64,000 bases of DNA from contig JABAKD010000016.1 in the NCBI GenBank assembly GCA_012845835.1, positions 6,851,919-6,915,918 on the forward strand, read 5' to 3'. Made by a program: the position numbers and the translations under genes. Positions 23,336-34,201 of this stretch are shown here, piece by piece (the stretch's first letter is position 1; the number at the start of each line of letters is the position of its first letter). The notes beneath the pieces were generated by a model, which was not told the DNA's origin, ran no database searches, and saw only the letters and a program-made list of their open reading frames with translations. This DNA is from Undaria pinnatifida (lineage: Eukaryota; Sar; Phaeophyceae; Laminariales; Alariaceae).

Positions 23336-23495
23336 ATCGCACTTCTACTTTGCAGCTTCTGGACAAGCCGTGGTCACAGGTGTCATCCCTTCTCCCCCCC
23401 GGTCCTTGCCTTCAATTTTTATCGCGCATAGGGCTCAGCAATCCCACTGCTCGTCGATTTTTCATCGAGTGTTGCTAACTCACGCTCTCGCGCTT
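23336..23495 (-). mobile_element. tRNA-derived SINE, copy 4, lacking the tRNA-like head
   Basis: Matches the body from CGCACTTCTACTTTGCAGC to CTCACGCTCTCGCGCTT; the half with A and B boxes is absent. Typical of 5' truncation on insertion. Confidence 0.85.
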
Positions 23496-23822
23496 GCTTA
23501 TATAGCGCTATGGCGGTACAGCAGTAGGGGTTTGCCGAGCTAGACAGTGGTGTGCCAGAGCGATATGACCGCCTTATTGGGGGGAGCCGCCTTATTCGTT
23601 CAGGTTTTGAGTCTAATTCTCCGGTCGCACCAAGCCATTTTGACCACCTTATGGAGGGATTTCGCCTTATATAGAGCTGCCGCCTTGTTGGGAGACCCCT
23701 GCCGTATCTGAATACTGCTGTAACGCCACAGCCCATATGATACCAGCAGGCAACAACAGCCAGTATAATAGTGCCGCAAACACCACTTAAGTGCCTCACA
23801 CGCTGTAGTAAATACAACAACG

Positions 23823-23871
23823 CAGCTTGCAAAGATGAGTATTGACCCGAAATTCGTCGAACTCACGGCTG
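23823..23871 (+). repeat. stem-loop module, copy A (second subtype)
   Basis: CAGCTTGCAAAGATGAGTAT ... GTCGAACTCACGGCTG, then GACATCCTGAAATATTTTTA. Shares its middle with copies B, M and N rather than with the FDEIF-type copies. Confidence 0.85.
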
Positions 23872-23910
23872 ACATCCTGAAATATTTTTATAAAATAACA
23901 AAGTATGGGG

Positions 23911-23992
23911 GTATTAAGAACATGTATTAACCTGTAGTAACGTGTATTAACCTTGTATTAACATGTATTGAGCTGTATTAACGTGCATTAAC
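23911..23992 (+). repeat. minisatellite GTATTAACNT
   Basis: Seven diverged 10-14 bp units built on GTATTAAC. Confidence 0.75.
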
Positions 23993-25041
23993 ACCCCCCC
24001 CTACTGATACGATACCGTACCCTCGGTCAAAGTTGGGTTCGACAATTAACGCCCCCTATGGCTTTGCCCATTTTAACCCGTTTTGAACTCCAAACAAGCA
24101 TAATCCTAGTCTAAATTCAAGTGTTTTGTCCCCCTGTCGGGACTGCGGTGTTAAAAGATGCTAAAAGGTACTAAAACGGATAACGAACTCGTTCCGCTGG
24201 GATCGAGTTTGCGAAAATATTTTCAGATGTATTAACGAGACGAAACACGACAAAGGAAGCATCTCCACCTTGCGGTGTAATTGCTTCCTGTGTGGCGATT
24301 GTATTCGTGTGGGGCTGGCTCTGTGCAGCGTGTAGACCGCGCAGCAAAATGTTGTCAAACGAACAGCAAAGCATAAACTGGGATGTTTTCCTCCCCATTT
24401 TTTTTATGTGTTGTTTTGTCTGACATTTTAACTATACTAATGACGCGTTTCCGTAATAGATGTGGGAGTATTATTATGTATTATAGCCTATATAATGTGA
24501 ATAGCAGTGATAAATATATCCGAACTTCAACGCAAGGAGTTGCACCACAAACGCGCTGCATGATAGCACTTGTACGGCGCGCTCGCGTACTAGAAGGCAG
24601 ATGATGAAACCGAACTCGGCATTGCTTTGTCGCTCTATCTGGGTCACGGAGGTAAGCTTGGTAAATGTGGACGATGACCGCTGACCCGCAAGGGTCAGCG
24701 CTGACTAAAGAGATTGCAACCCACCCTCACCCTTGGTGCAACCCACCGTTCGTTACCCTTGGGCTAGACTATGGATGGTACAAGTTAACCGACACAAAAT
24801 TGGACGTAATTTTTCCCTGAAAACGTGAGTGTACAGTTCTAAAAGGGCTAACAGATGGACGGACGGACCCCGGATGTCTGGTTAAATGTGCACCATAACG
24901 AATAACCTCTGACCTATATACAACCGTCAGCGCTGGCTGCTGGCCGATGGTTGGGGTGTTCGTAGTTCTAAGCGGGGTCACCAACCTATATCCTCAATGT
25001 GGACAAACTCCCAGTGATACGCGCGATCGGAGCATCACACA
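23993..25041. other. no gene seen; one perfect stem-loop
   Basis: Contains the 22-base hairpin at 24679-24700 (listed separately) and two nearby copies of GCAACCCACC. Frames are short and unrecognised. Confidence 0.5.
24679..24700 (+). other. perfect 9 bp hairpin with GCAA loop
   Basis: CGCTGACCC, loop GCAA, GGGTCAGCG. A GNRA tetraloop on a perfect GC-rich stem would be stable as RNA. No transcript context is known. Confidence 0.8.
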
Positions 25042-25091
25042 CAGCTTGCAACGATGAGTTTCGACGAAAGCTTTCGATCTAACAGCAGCTG
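25042..25091 (+). repeat. stem-loop module, copy G
   Basis: Preceded by ATACGCGCGATCGGAGCATC and followed by GGAGTGTAG with T-rich DNA, as in copies C to F. One extra AGC lies near the end. Confidence 0.85.
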
Positions 25092-25203
25092 GAGTGTAGT
25101 TTTATTTTTTATACATTGTATGTCTGAATGCACAATTTTGTAGTGAAGACTCCTTCTGGAGGAGCTGAAGTGTGCTGGGGCGCCGTGCGGGGACGGTGGG
25201 AGC

Positions 25204-25228
25204 GGGGGGGGGGGGGGGGGGGGGGGGG
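25204..25228 (+). repeat. 25-base G run
   Basis: Uninterrupted G homopolymer. Assembly length may be unreliable here. Confidence 0.9.
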
Positions 25229-25877
25229 CTGTAGGTTTGTGTTGTATTACACGGAGCAAGCATCCATTATTCGCTGGTAGTATATTATCAACGTTGATAA
25301 TGTACGTTAACACCATGTTTCGTATACTACTTGTGCGCGCTGACGAAATAAATTCACGAATCGAGGGCTGTGGGCTTGAGAGTTTGGGTTGTCATGCCGC
25401 CGCGGTTCTTGCGTTTCCTTCGTACAGCATCGAGCGCAGTATTCAAATGTTGCCGCTGCGAGCAACGCTTGGCATAAGTACCATAAATGCCGGTAGTTGT
25501 CCTCTATTGTAGGCATGCGGCCATTATCTTGTCTGCTCTTGACTGCTGTATAAAGCTTTTTCTTCAGCCTGGACCTTGTTTTTTTGTTTTGCCGATGGTG
25601 CTATACAGACCGACGTCATTGGCTTCATACGTACTGGGACACTTCGTGTTCGAAGTATTTTTATCATTATTTTTCGTGTGTGATCCGGCAATGTTGAGCG
25701 ATGAGTGTCCATTGCAATCATATGACGAAGAAAATGAAGACGAACACCACGACAGAATCGTAAGAGTCAGGATAACAGAACAACCCTTTTGTGCACAACA
25801 CCACCTGGTGCACCAGCTCTTGCAACATCTTTTGGTCAATTTCTATCTTGCACGCCGGCTACGGCACAGACATAGCC
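25229..25877. other. no gene established
   Basis: A 194-codon frame (25487-26071) begins in unique sequence with a hydrophobic segment and an acidic stretch, but its second half is translated repeat. No domain recognised. Confidence 0.3.
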
Positions 25878-25965
25878 CAACCCCACCCCTAATCTTAACC
25901 CGAACCCGAACCAATGCTTTGGGCGGCTCAAGGTCGGCAGGGACGGTCGCGCTGGACAGCACCAC
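25878..25965 (+). repeat. telomere-linked repeat family, fragment
   Basis: Degenerate CCCTAA-like units (CTTAACCCGAACCCGAACC), then GGCGGCTCAAGGTCGGCAGG. The cell of repeats ends in stem-loop copy B. Confidence 0.65.
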
Positions 25966-26005
25966 CTTGTACATAAACTCGTGCAAATTACGAGTACCAA
26001 CAACG

Positions 26006-26054
26006 CAGCTTGCAAAGATGAGTATTGACCTGAAATTCGTCAAACTCACGGCTG
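26006..26054 (+). repeat. stem-loop module, copy B (second subtype)
   Basis: Nearly identical to copy A over its first 49 bases, followed by GACGTCC and an A-rich flank. Confidence 0.85.
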
Positions 26055-26109
26055 ACGTCCTTGAAAATTAGTTATAAAATGTTTTTGGTCATTTTCTACC
26101 ATGCACTTT

Positions 26110-26260
26110 GGTCCGCCCCCCACCACCGACCCTTTGGGGGGCTCAAGGTCGGCAGCAGCGGCCGCGCGGCTCCACCGCGTATTTTGGTTGCGTGTTTCCC
26201 AAAGCCAGAATGGTCGGCCGAACGGCGAGCCTCGACCAGTCAGGCGGCGGTGTTGACTGT
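26110..26260 (+). repeat. telomere-linked repeat family, copy without array
   Basis: CGACCCTTTGGGGGGCTCAA, GGTCGGCAGCAGCGGCCGCG, GCGTATTTTGG and GAGCCTCGACCAGTCAG in family order. Confidence 0.7.
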
Positions 26261-26316
26261 ACATGGAGGTCTCTCTGCCTAAGAAAACTCGCACGACACG
26301 ACAGCTAGAAACGACT

Positions 26317-26440
26317 TGGCTAAAAAAAAAAAAATCCTCATAAAACTGACACCTGCGTGTCGGCTCGATCGCCCTGACGTGGCTAAAAAAAAAAATCCTC
26401 ATAAAACTGACACCTGCGTGTCGGCTCGATCGCCCTGAAT
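26317..26440 (+). repeat. 63/61 bp tandem duplication
   Basis: TGGCT, an A run, ATCCTCATAAAACTGACACC and GTGTCGGCTCGATCGCCCTG are repeated exactly apart from the length of the A run (13 and 11). Confidence 0.95.
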
Positions 26441-26510
26441 GCGGCACGGGCCGGCGAGGAAGTTCCTGTCGGTCCCTGGTGTCGCGTTCAGTCTTGACCG
26501 TCGGCCCAGC

Positions 26511-26680
26511 TAACCCTAACCCTGACCCAACCCCCAACCTTTTGGGGAGCTTGAGGTCGGCAGGGGCGGCCGTGCGGCTCCGCAGCGCCATTTGTTGGCG
26601 TTTTGAAAAAAAATGAGGCGGTTAGCCTCAGCCTGGCCCAATAAAACCAACGACCGGCAAGACGTTTTTTTGGCCTTGTT
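26511..26680 (+). repeat. telomere-linked repeat family, copy with array
   Basis: TAACCCTAACCCTGACCC (26511-26539), CTTTTGGGGAGCTTGAGGTC, GGCGGCCGTGCGGCTCCG, TGGCGTTTTG, then an A run. Same order as the reverse complement of 10595-10770. Confidence 0.8.
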
Positions 26681-26819
26681 TTCCTGCATTTAGGCCGAGT
26701 CCTGCATCTCCAAAGACCACGCCCCCTCCCCCGACTCCTAAGCGCTACCCTTTGCAGGCGATGCCAATAAAGCAAGCGTCGACGACTTTGCCGCTGTGGA
26801 CGTGATATTGTATCGTGTG

Positions 26820-26955
26820 GTACGTATGAATACCTACGAGTGCACGAAGGCACATGCCGCAGTGGGGAGGGGGGGGAGAGACTGCGTGGTGACCGCGGAT
26901 CTGAGTTGCGTCCAGGGAGCGAGAAGGAGAAAGGGAAAGTGCGAAGGCAATAGAA
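26820..26955 (+). repeat. dispersed repeat family Z, copy 2
   Basis: AAGGCACATGCCGCAGTGGG, GCGGATCTGAGTTGCG and GAGAAGGAGAAAGGGAAAG in family order. Confidence 0.75.
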
Positions 26956-27192
26956 GGGATGGAACAAAAAAAGTGCTTGCTCTGTGGTATCTTAGGTGGG
27001 ACACACCCCTGTTTTCTGTTTTTCCATGTTCCAAGTCTCAATCTAATCATCCACGTAGAGATGCACTCTAAGAGAGCTTGCTCTGTGTGTGGTGCGCGAC
27101 CACGGTGTGGCTTATTGTGGGGGCAGAGAATGGGAAGGGGACCCTTTCATCCACAGCGCGCTTGATAATCCACAACTTTTATCGTTTCTGGC

Positions 27193-27249
27193 CATAATGT
27201 ACGATCATAATGTACGGTCATAATGTGCGGTCATAATGTACGATCATAC
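27193..27249 (+). repeat. 13 bp tandem array
   Basis: Four units of CATAATGTACGGT or CATAATGTACGAT and a partial fifth. Confidence 0.9.
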
Positions 27250-28984
27250 CGTAACATATTCCTGCAGTAGCCGCTGACCTTCATGAACAGTACCAGTATC
27301 TGACTGCAAATGACACCATCACCGTCGCCACGTACCAGGTACTACTTATTACACTGCGGTCTACTAGTTCAATGTGTGTGTGTTCTTCGCGGCAAACTGA
27401 TATTTCCACGAAATGGAAAGGAGCTATCATACGAGGCTGGGCTATCGTATGACGGCAAGAAAGTGGAGCCCTTTTTCTTGCTGCGCTTATTGTAGCCCGT
27501 GCAGGCGACCACGTCACTGCCTGCCGTCGTCGGGTATCAGGAGCTGGCACCGTGTCGAAACGTGTTTTTGTAGTGTTTCAGTGATTGCTAATGCAGGCAC
27601 TGCTGTCTTGGCTGCCTGGTCGGTGAAAGCCGGACGTGTTATCCCTCGATCAACATCGATGTTGGACGTTGGACCCGACAAGGTCTGGATAGCTTTCATA
27701 GATCGTTTGTTGTTGTAAATTCTGCCACCCTGGCCGTCATAGCGCACAGGCGTACGAACAACCTGTTTTTTTTCTTTGCACATGACATGATAGGGTAATG
27801 TGTAATATGTATGCCCGAAATATCGCACTGCTGGCAAAGCTGAGTGTGGACCGCTCAGCTGGTCGAACTCGCAGCTGAAAGCGTATTATGATCGTATATG
27901 TTTTGTACAATAGGACTCCAGGTATATCATACTCTGGCCTCCCTGCACGCGGGAACATTTTTATTGATTGAGTTATAAGGTAATACCCCTCTCTGTAGGC
28001 AAATATGTCGGTTGACGGGACTCTCGACTTCTGACTTCTGACGGACAAACGTCAAGGAACCCCACACACTAAAACTACGGTAGTATGATACGTCCAAAGA
28101 TGCGTTGACGGGTCAAAAATAGACCGTCAACCCACATCTTCGCGCTGTAGCTATGATCACAGTTAGTGCTACATGTGTAACGCCGCACACAATCAACTCT
28201 TATTTGTATAGTCTAATGATTTGGGCCATGATGCCAGCCCCCGGAGACCCCCGGGGAGTTCCCTCCCCAGCCAACTGACCGGTCTCCAGTGAGCTAACGC
28301 TGTCTCGGACGAGCTTTTGACTGAGGGCTGCCTATAGAGTAAGAACAAGTATGTTTCTTGCTGCCATGGTCGATAGGCCCGAGACCCCACATGGCGGTAA
28401 ATCGTTGATTGACATACACTTTGTTCGTTGTGAGCTCCGAATCATTATCACTAGTCAATCAGCCGCCAACACTAGCTGCCAATAAATATATACTTCGGAG
28501 TATAAGACGGTGTGTCGAACACCGCTCGTGTGTAACTGCTCCGTTTCACCCACCATTGAATGGAGAAAGGGCAGGTGGATGGGTGGGCGGGAGACAACCG
28601 CAACAAAAGTAGTCCTTGCGGTCCTGGCCTGTGGGCCTATCTTCAACAGTAGGTGGTTGTGCGGTCTCCACATGTCACTCTGCTATGCTCGCGCGTGCCC
28701 TTGCTCGTAAGACATGGCGACAGAATCGAACGAACATCCTCTTCCTTTGCTGCTTCTGCACGGCGTTCCATGATTCACAGCATGATTCAGTTCAGCACTC
28801 CGTGGGTAACAGGGCCGTGTCAAAGCGTCATTCCTCACGAACGCCAGGTCATCGCGACAGTTTTTTTGGAAAAATTGCGAACTGCTCGTGTGCTGTCACA
28901 CGTTTTTGAAAAATCAAACAAACCCGTTTTTGTTGTCACGAAAATCGTGGCGTCTTTTTTTTTTTCACTGTTGCATATCGGGCA
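27250..28984. other. no gene seen apart from stem-loop copy P
   Basis: Frames up to 127 codons (28653-29036) on both strands, none recognised. TACCAGGTA at 27333 and TACTTCGGAGTA at 28491. Confidence 0.45.
27831..27877 (+). repeat. stem-loop module, copy P (diverged)
   Basis: CTGGCAAAGCTGAGTGTGG ... GGTCGAACTCGCAGCTG. The middle differs from every other copy, yet GAGT/ACTC and ACC/GGT pairing remain. Confidence 0.65.
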
Positions 28985-29212
28985 GATCATGTCTCTCTTG
29001 ATGATCTATATGATCTGCGTCTTCCAGGGCCGGTAGATCCCTGATCAATATGATTCGCACGTTGCCGGCTGAGAGTGGAGTGATCTGAAGGATCTAGCAC
29101 GTGTTTTTTGGGGTGAATCTGTACTACGCAGATCCTGCACAACATACCATGACGACAGATATGGGATCTAGATCAAGTAGATGATCTATACGCTCTGTAT
29201 GATCTGCATTAT
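28985..29212 (+). repeat. GATC-dense cluster
   Basis: About twelve GATC sites in 230 bp, several as ATGATCTATATGATCTGC or GGGATCTAGATCAAG. About one would be expected by chance. Confidence 0.8.
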
Positions 29213-29312
29213 GTGTGAAAGTTTCTACTGTAGTGCCAAGATTCGTGACAAACCGCATTCTTAATACAGTAACATAACAAATGTCACGATTGTTGCCAAA
29301 AATGTCCCGTTT

Positions 29313-29389
29313 CCCCCCCCCCCCCCCCCCCCCCCACGATTTTGTGACTTTTTGTTTTGTTTTGTTTTGTTTTGTTTTGTTTTGTTTTG
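29313..29389 (+). repeat. C run followed by (TTTTG)n
   Basis: A 23-base C run, a short spacer, then eight TTTTG units. Confidence 0.95.
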
Positions 29390-29787
29390 CGCGTTTTTTT
29401 TTTTTGTTCGTTGGGAGTGACAGCGTTTTCATACACATTATTGTGTATTTTGCCCGCTCTTCGAAAAGGTGAAGATGTTCTCTTCTTGGTGTCGTAACAC
29501 GCGTAGCTCGTGTTTTCTGCATTTTTTTCCGTGTTTTTTTCATTGATGTTGCTATCATATACCAGGTATCATACCGTAGTTTGTTTTTTGTTTGCTTGTT
29601 TTGTTATCGTATCCGGTACGTTTGGCATGTGATGTGCTCACAGTGCGATACCTCGCTTCGTCGCGTTGCATATTTTTCTCTGTCTGTCGTATGCACCACT
29701 CGGCACATATAAGACCGGGGTAGTGTGCGTGTAGTAGTCTGTGACCTGTGACCACATAACTTGTTTTGCGTACATATCTCTACTATT

Positions 29788-29968
29788 ATATGATGGGATA
29801 GGATGAACAATCAGCTCGGATGCGAGACGTTGTTGGATGTCATTGGATACCATGGTGATACAGCAGTGATCGACTATGATGGGATAGGAGTAGATAGGAG
29901 GAACAATCAGCTCCGATGCCGGACGTTGGTTTTCCTGGATCTCGTTGGATAGTGATACAGCAGCAATG
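29788..29968 (+). repeat. tandem duplication of about 90 bp
   Basis: ATGATGGGATAGGA ... GAACAATCAGCTC ... GACGTTG ... GTGATACAGCAG occurs at 29788-29872 and 29876-29968, about 80 percent alike. Confidence 0.85.
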
Positions 29969-30364
29969 ATGCAGAAATAACGGTTTTATGTATGTACTTC
30001 GTGTGATGTGAAGACCACAGTTTCAAGCTCACGCTGTGCATGGTTTTACCTGTTCATGGTTTATACAAGCTTCCCCTTCGGAATGTAGTTGGCTTGAGAT
30101 CCGGGAGTGTCGCAAGTTGAAAACGGGAACGCAGGCGTTCCTATGAGCTGTATGCCAGGTACAAGATCATAACGCTCCTGAAAACTGAAAAGTAAACTAC
30201 ATTATAAACTCGCGCTTTCGCGCTCTGAGCCACCGCGCAACTAGTCGGGCGAGTAACAGCGACCAGCCCAAGCGAGTTTCTAGTTTAACTAGTTTAGTTT
30301 ACTCTTCTTGAAGACGTTCCTGGTAGCGCTCTACCGGTATTATTTTTTTTTGTTTTGTTTTCGC
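29969..30364. other. no gene seen
   Basis: CTCGCGCTTTCGCGCTCTG at 30209 is a small palindrome-rich stretch. Otherwise unremarkable. Confidence 0.5.
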
Positions 30365-30550
30365 CCATCCCGTCTGTTGTCTTCGCACTCTTTTCTTTCT
30401 GTTTGTCCCTCCCTAGACGTAACTCAAATCCAGGGTTGCTAAGCAGGCTCTCCCCCCCCCCCTCCCCACCACCCACTACGGTGGTATGCGCCTTCAGTTT
30501 TATCGCGAGAAGACTTCAGGTCGTTCTTCCCTCGTCGACTCGCATCGAAT
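30365..30550 (-). repeat. dispersed repeat family Z, copy 3
   Basis: Reverse complement shows ATTCGATGCGAGTCGACGAG, TCTCGCGATAAAACTGAAGG, GTGGTGGGGAGGGG, then GGATTTGAGTTACGTCTAGG in the same order as 32365-32520. Confidence 0.8.
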
Positions 30551-31162
30551 TATGTGTTGCTGTTTCGAAGTTTCGATTTACGGTTTATAATTCGGCACTA
30601 CATGATGTTGATACCAGGTGTGATACCACTGATGATACCACTGATGATACCGGTGCATTATATCTGGCACGCTTGTACGTATGTATACCGGCATCGTGAT
30701 ACAATTGTTTATAATCGTGTACCAGGTATTAACATGATTTGTTTACGTCATGTGTCATGTGTTAATAAAAGTTATTTCGTTCTCCGTTGGCTAGTTGGTG
30801 GCAAGGCGGGAGTGAACCATTCGTTCGTCTTGCCGAGAAAAACATGCACCTGGTACCACGGAGATCAATCAGCAAATAAGATCGGCACCCGAATTGTTCT
30901 TTGAGCGACCCGACATCAGCAAGAAGGAGCGCGAAACCCTGGGTCCGACAGTCACGTTTTGTTTGCCAGCCCTGCCCTGCCCGCCTGCCTGCGTCCCGGC
31001 TTCGAGCCTCGAGTTCGTTAGCCTCCTCCACGTTCAGTACAAGAGCCGGTAGGTAAGGCACTAGACTATATAGGACGCCACAAACAGTAGCAGCAAAGAG
31101 GCGAAGGGGGATAACAACCACGGCAACACACCACAAGTGACGCAATCACCCCCTGCCTGCTC

Positions 31163-31800
31163 TTGGTCTCTTCTCCTGGCCTTTCTTCTCCTTGCAGATA
31201 CAACACGAAGAAGAAGCAGCGGGCGTTAATAGTACGCCGGAAATTGGAAACCGGCCAGCAAAAATCGATTCACGGGTATAACACCAGTAACGATTTTTCC
31301 TTTCCTCCACAACCGCCCGGAGGGAAGAAGAGCACGTGCTCGCCAGCACAAAGCCGACTGCGATCGCGCACGTCAGCGCAGCACCACCAGCAGCGGAAGC
31401 ACCAGCAGCGGAAGCAGCAGCACCAGCACCAGCAGCACCAGCACCAGCAGCACCAGCGGAGGCAGCCACTGCTATATCTGCCCTCCAGGGCAAATTTCCA
31501 CAACACCGGGGTCTTTTCACGGGGCGATTTTTGCGGGCGACCTAAGGACGGGAGGGTGCAACAGCAGCAGTGGTAGTAGCGGCAGTCCGCAAATACGGCG
31601 GATGGCCTCGACTGTACCGCCTGCTGGCAGGGGTCGTAACGCCGGGGAAGGGTTTCCAGGAGGCGTCGCCGGAGGTGGAAGTGGGGGCAGGGTGGTGGAC
31701 GGGCGCGGGGGGAGGGGGATGAGCGGGCGGGGCGGGAAGGCGACGCAGGGGGAAGCGAAGGAGTGGGATCGGGACATGGACGCATGCTGCCGTAAAATAT
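31163..31800 (+). repeat. CAG/CCA-rich compound repeat and GC-rich stretch
   Basis: CAGCAC/CAGCAG/CGGAAG units at 31377-31473, then GGGGGCAGGG-type G-rich DNA to about 31740. A frame of 137 codons (31163-31576) runs through with a Gln/His-rich block, and a pyrimidine-rich CTCCTTGCAG lies at 31190. An exon is possible but no homology supports one. Confidence 0.4.
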
Positions 31801-32364
31801 GCACTATATTGAAGGACGATTGCAAGGTGGGTTCCCGTGGGGGCGTTTGCGCGAGGAAATGGGCGTGTTTTTGGAGAGGGGGGGGGTCAGAAGAGGGGTT
31901 GGAGGCCGGGGTCGGGCATTATTCGATGTATATTATGTTGTTGTCATACTAGCCCACGGCCATAATTTAGTCCATGGTCACAGCACAGTTTCCGATGACT
32001 CTTGGAGTGGAAGAATACCTCGGGAAATACCGAGTCCCAGGCACTTTTTTTGAAGGGTGGACGGTCTTTCTTGTCATGTCTCGGTAACGGCGGAGGAAGT
32101 GTAGGTTCGCTCTACCTACCGGCTGTGGCCGTGCGCTCGAGCTCTTTAATATTTTGCCCGCTTTTACGTCGTGCGGGTAGTATTTCCTCCCTCGGTGCAA
32201 GCACCGTCATGGTACCGTTTGTTTTCCGACCCTCTTGTGCCCCTCCTGCGTAAGAAACAAACGATTTCACAAACGATTTCACATGAATACTGCCAGTTGT
32301 ATGGATCTAGTCGACGGTTGATCGTAGCGCCTGTAATAACGTGTTTATTATGATGTGCAAAATT

Positions 32365-32520
32365 CGACGCGAGTGGACGAGGGAAGTGCTGTACCTTGCT
32401 CGCGATGCAGATGAAGACACATGCCGTGGTGGGGAGGGGGAAGAAGAGCCTGCTTTATGACCCAGGATCTGAGTTACGATTAGGAGGGAGAAGGAGAAAG
32501 AAGGGCGAAGGCTATCACTG
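32365..32520 (+). repeat. dispersed repeat family Z, copy 4
   Basis: The most complete copy: TTCGACGCGAGTGGACGAGG, CTCGCGATGCAG, CACATGCCGTGGTGGGGAGG, AGAGCCTGCTTTATGACCC and TGAGTTACGATTAGGAGGG. Confidence 0.8.
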
Positions 32521-32904
32521 TGACGAGCCGAAATCAAACGAAACAGAAAACGAGTTCGTACATATAGTACAAACATTTATATCTGGTACCTGGTGCACCT
32601 GGTATACTTTTAGCCGCCGTTCTATGGGGGATATGTTTTTCAAATACACTATAACAAATTTTAATGCTACGTACCCTGTGGCCAGTAGAGGCGAACATGT
32701 GGGTTTTGGTGTTGATAATAGTAATTGCTGTGGTGTAATGTGGACAGGAATATAACTGTTGAATATATTAGGGCATACTGTACCTGGTATAAATAGTAGA
32801 TACTAACTTTTAATGTGTATTTTCCAGCTTGTGTAAGCTGTCGGGCACACGAAATGATAGCATGACAACTACATATATGACCCTGGTACAAGCTACACTG
32901 CTGC

Positions 32905-33030
32905 AGTTCCAGGGGGAGTCGCCGACCTTATCTTTAATAAGGACACACCTATTAATAGTATACGCGCGATGGGAGTATCACGCACAGCTTGCAAAGATGA
33001 GTTTCGACGAAATGTTCGATCTCACAGCTG
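32905..33030 (+). repeat. partial stem-loop unit, copy D
   Basis: GGGGGAGTCGCCGACC, CTTTAATAAGGACACACC and the module 32985-33030. A CTATTAATAG palindrome sits between GGACACAC and ATACGCGCGAT. Confidence 0.85.
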
Positions 33031-33076
33031 GGGTGTATTTTTATTTTTATGATGTATGACAACCACATATACACTC

Positions 33077-33114
33077 CAGCTGTGAGATCGAAGTGGAATT
33101 TTTGTCGAAACTCA
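33077..33114 (-). repeat. stem-loop module, truncated copy D2
   Basis: Lies 46 bp after copy D in opposite orientation, giving a head-to-head pair around AT-rich DNA. It stops before GCAAGCTG. Confidence 0.75.
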
Positions 33115-33415
33115 TATACCATGTGCTGGATCATTGGCAGTAAGTAGCAGCAGTGGCAAGCGGATAGTTTCATTTTTTTTTGTGTCGAGTTACATGTTTT
33201 TCTCTGTCTCGTATCATATGATATATTATGTACCAGTCGGCACTGGTGTAAACTAAGAGTTGTGCCGAACGGGGTATCTAGGTTTTGTAAGTGCCCTGGC
33301 ACCTATTAATAGTACCAAGTATAACATGTTTGTCCTTCGTTATTGGTTGATGTATATATTACAGTATAGGACGGTGTATATCACCCTTTACGTTGTATAC
33401 GACACTCTCGGAGTG

Positions 33416-34130
33416 TACCACCTGGGTGATGAAAATATATTAAGCCCAAAAAAACAACACGATTTATCACCGGGGTACAAAATTATATACCACCCCCCCC
33501 TGCGGTGTCCTGCCTCACAATCACTATGACACCCCCAAGATACCACCTGGGTGATACCGTGATGTGCGCAGAGGCGTGAGAAGGCACTCAGTATCTATCT
33601 ACAGGTGTGCGAGTGTACCGCATTATTTGGAGACCAGCAACATGGACGTGGAGGAGGTGCAAAGGCCTTGCGAACGCGTGACCCATCGCTGTGGGCAAAA
33701 CTCCTCGGCGGCGCCGGCGACCTGCTGCTGCCGGCACCGGTACCCAAAGCTCGAGCATGTGATTTTTGCAGCAAACCACACCTTTGCCTCCTATTTCCCC
33801 AAACGATGCCACAGCACAGCTCATCGGCAAGCCAGCGCCTACGTCTGCCGCCAAGACTCTCACAGCAGTAGAGCCCGTTGATTAGCCACTCACGGCACCT
33901 GCTGTTTTTGACGCGCCTTTCCGCTTTCCTGGAGCGTGGCAGCGAAACCTCGAAACGCTCACTGCCATCACACCCCTTTCGTCACACCCCAGCCTGCTTG
34001 GAGTGTGGCGGCCAAGCTCCTTCGCAGCCACTGATATCACACCCTTTTGATCACAACCCGTGGAGTATGCCACCCCGGTGGTACGCTTTTCAAATGCCAA
34101 AATAATCACCCGCTTTATCACCGGGGTACG
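33416..34130 (+). repeat. short direct repeats around ACCACCTGGGTGAT and ATCACCGGGGTAC
   Basis: TACCACCTGGGTGAT occurs near 33417 and 33541; TTTATCACCGGGGTAC near 33462 and 34112. A diverged 65 bp tandem pair (33930-34060) carries TGGAG(C/T)GTGGC and ATCACACCC. Frames through here are unrecognised. Confidence 0.6.
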
Positions 34131-34201
34131 CTGTGTATCACATGACATCCCGGGCTTCACCGTTCGTCATCGAAGCAGCGGGATAGAGATATAAACAGGC
34201 A

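Noticed and set aside
22885-23835. CRISPR-like or other spaced direct repeats (GTTGACT heptamers, TTTG/TTTA arrays).
   Set aside because: Units are contiguous without unique spacers, and the setting is eukaryotic.
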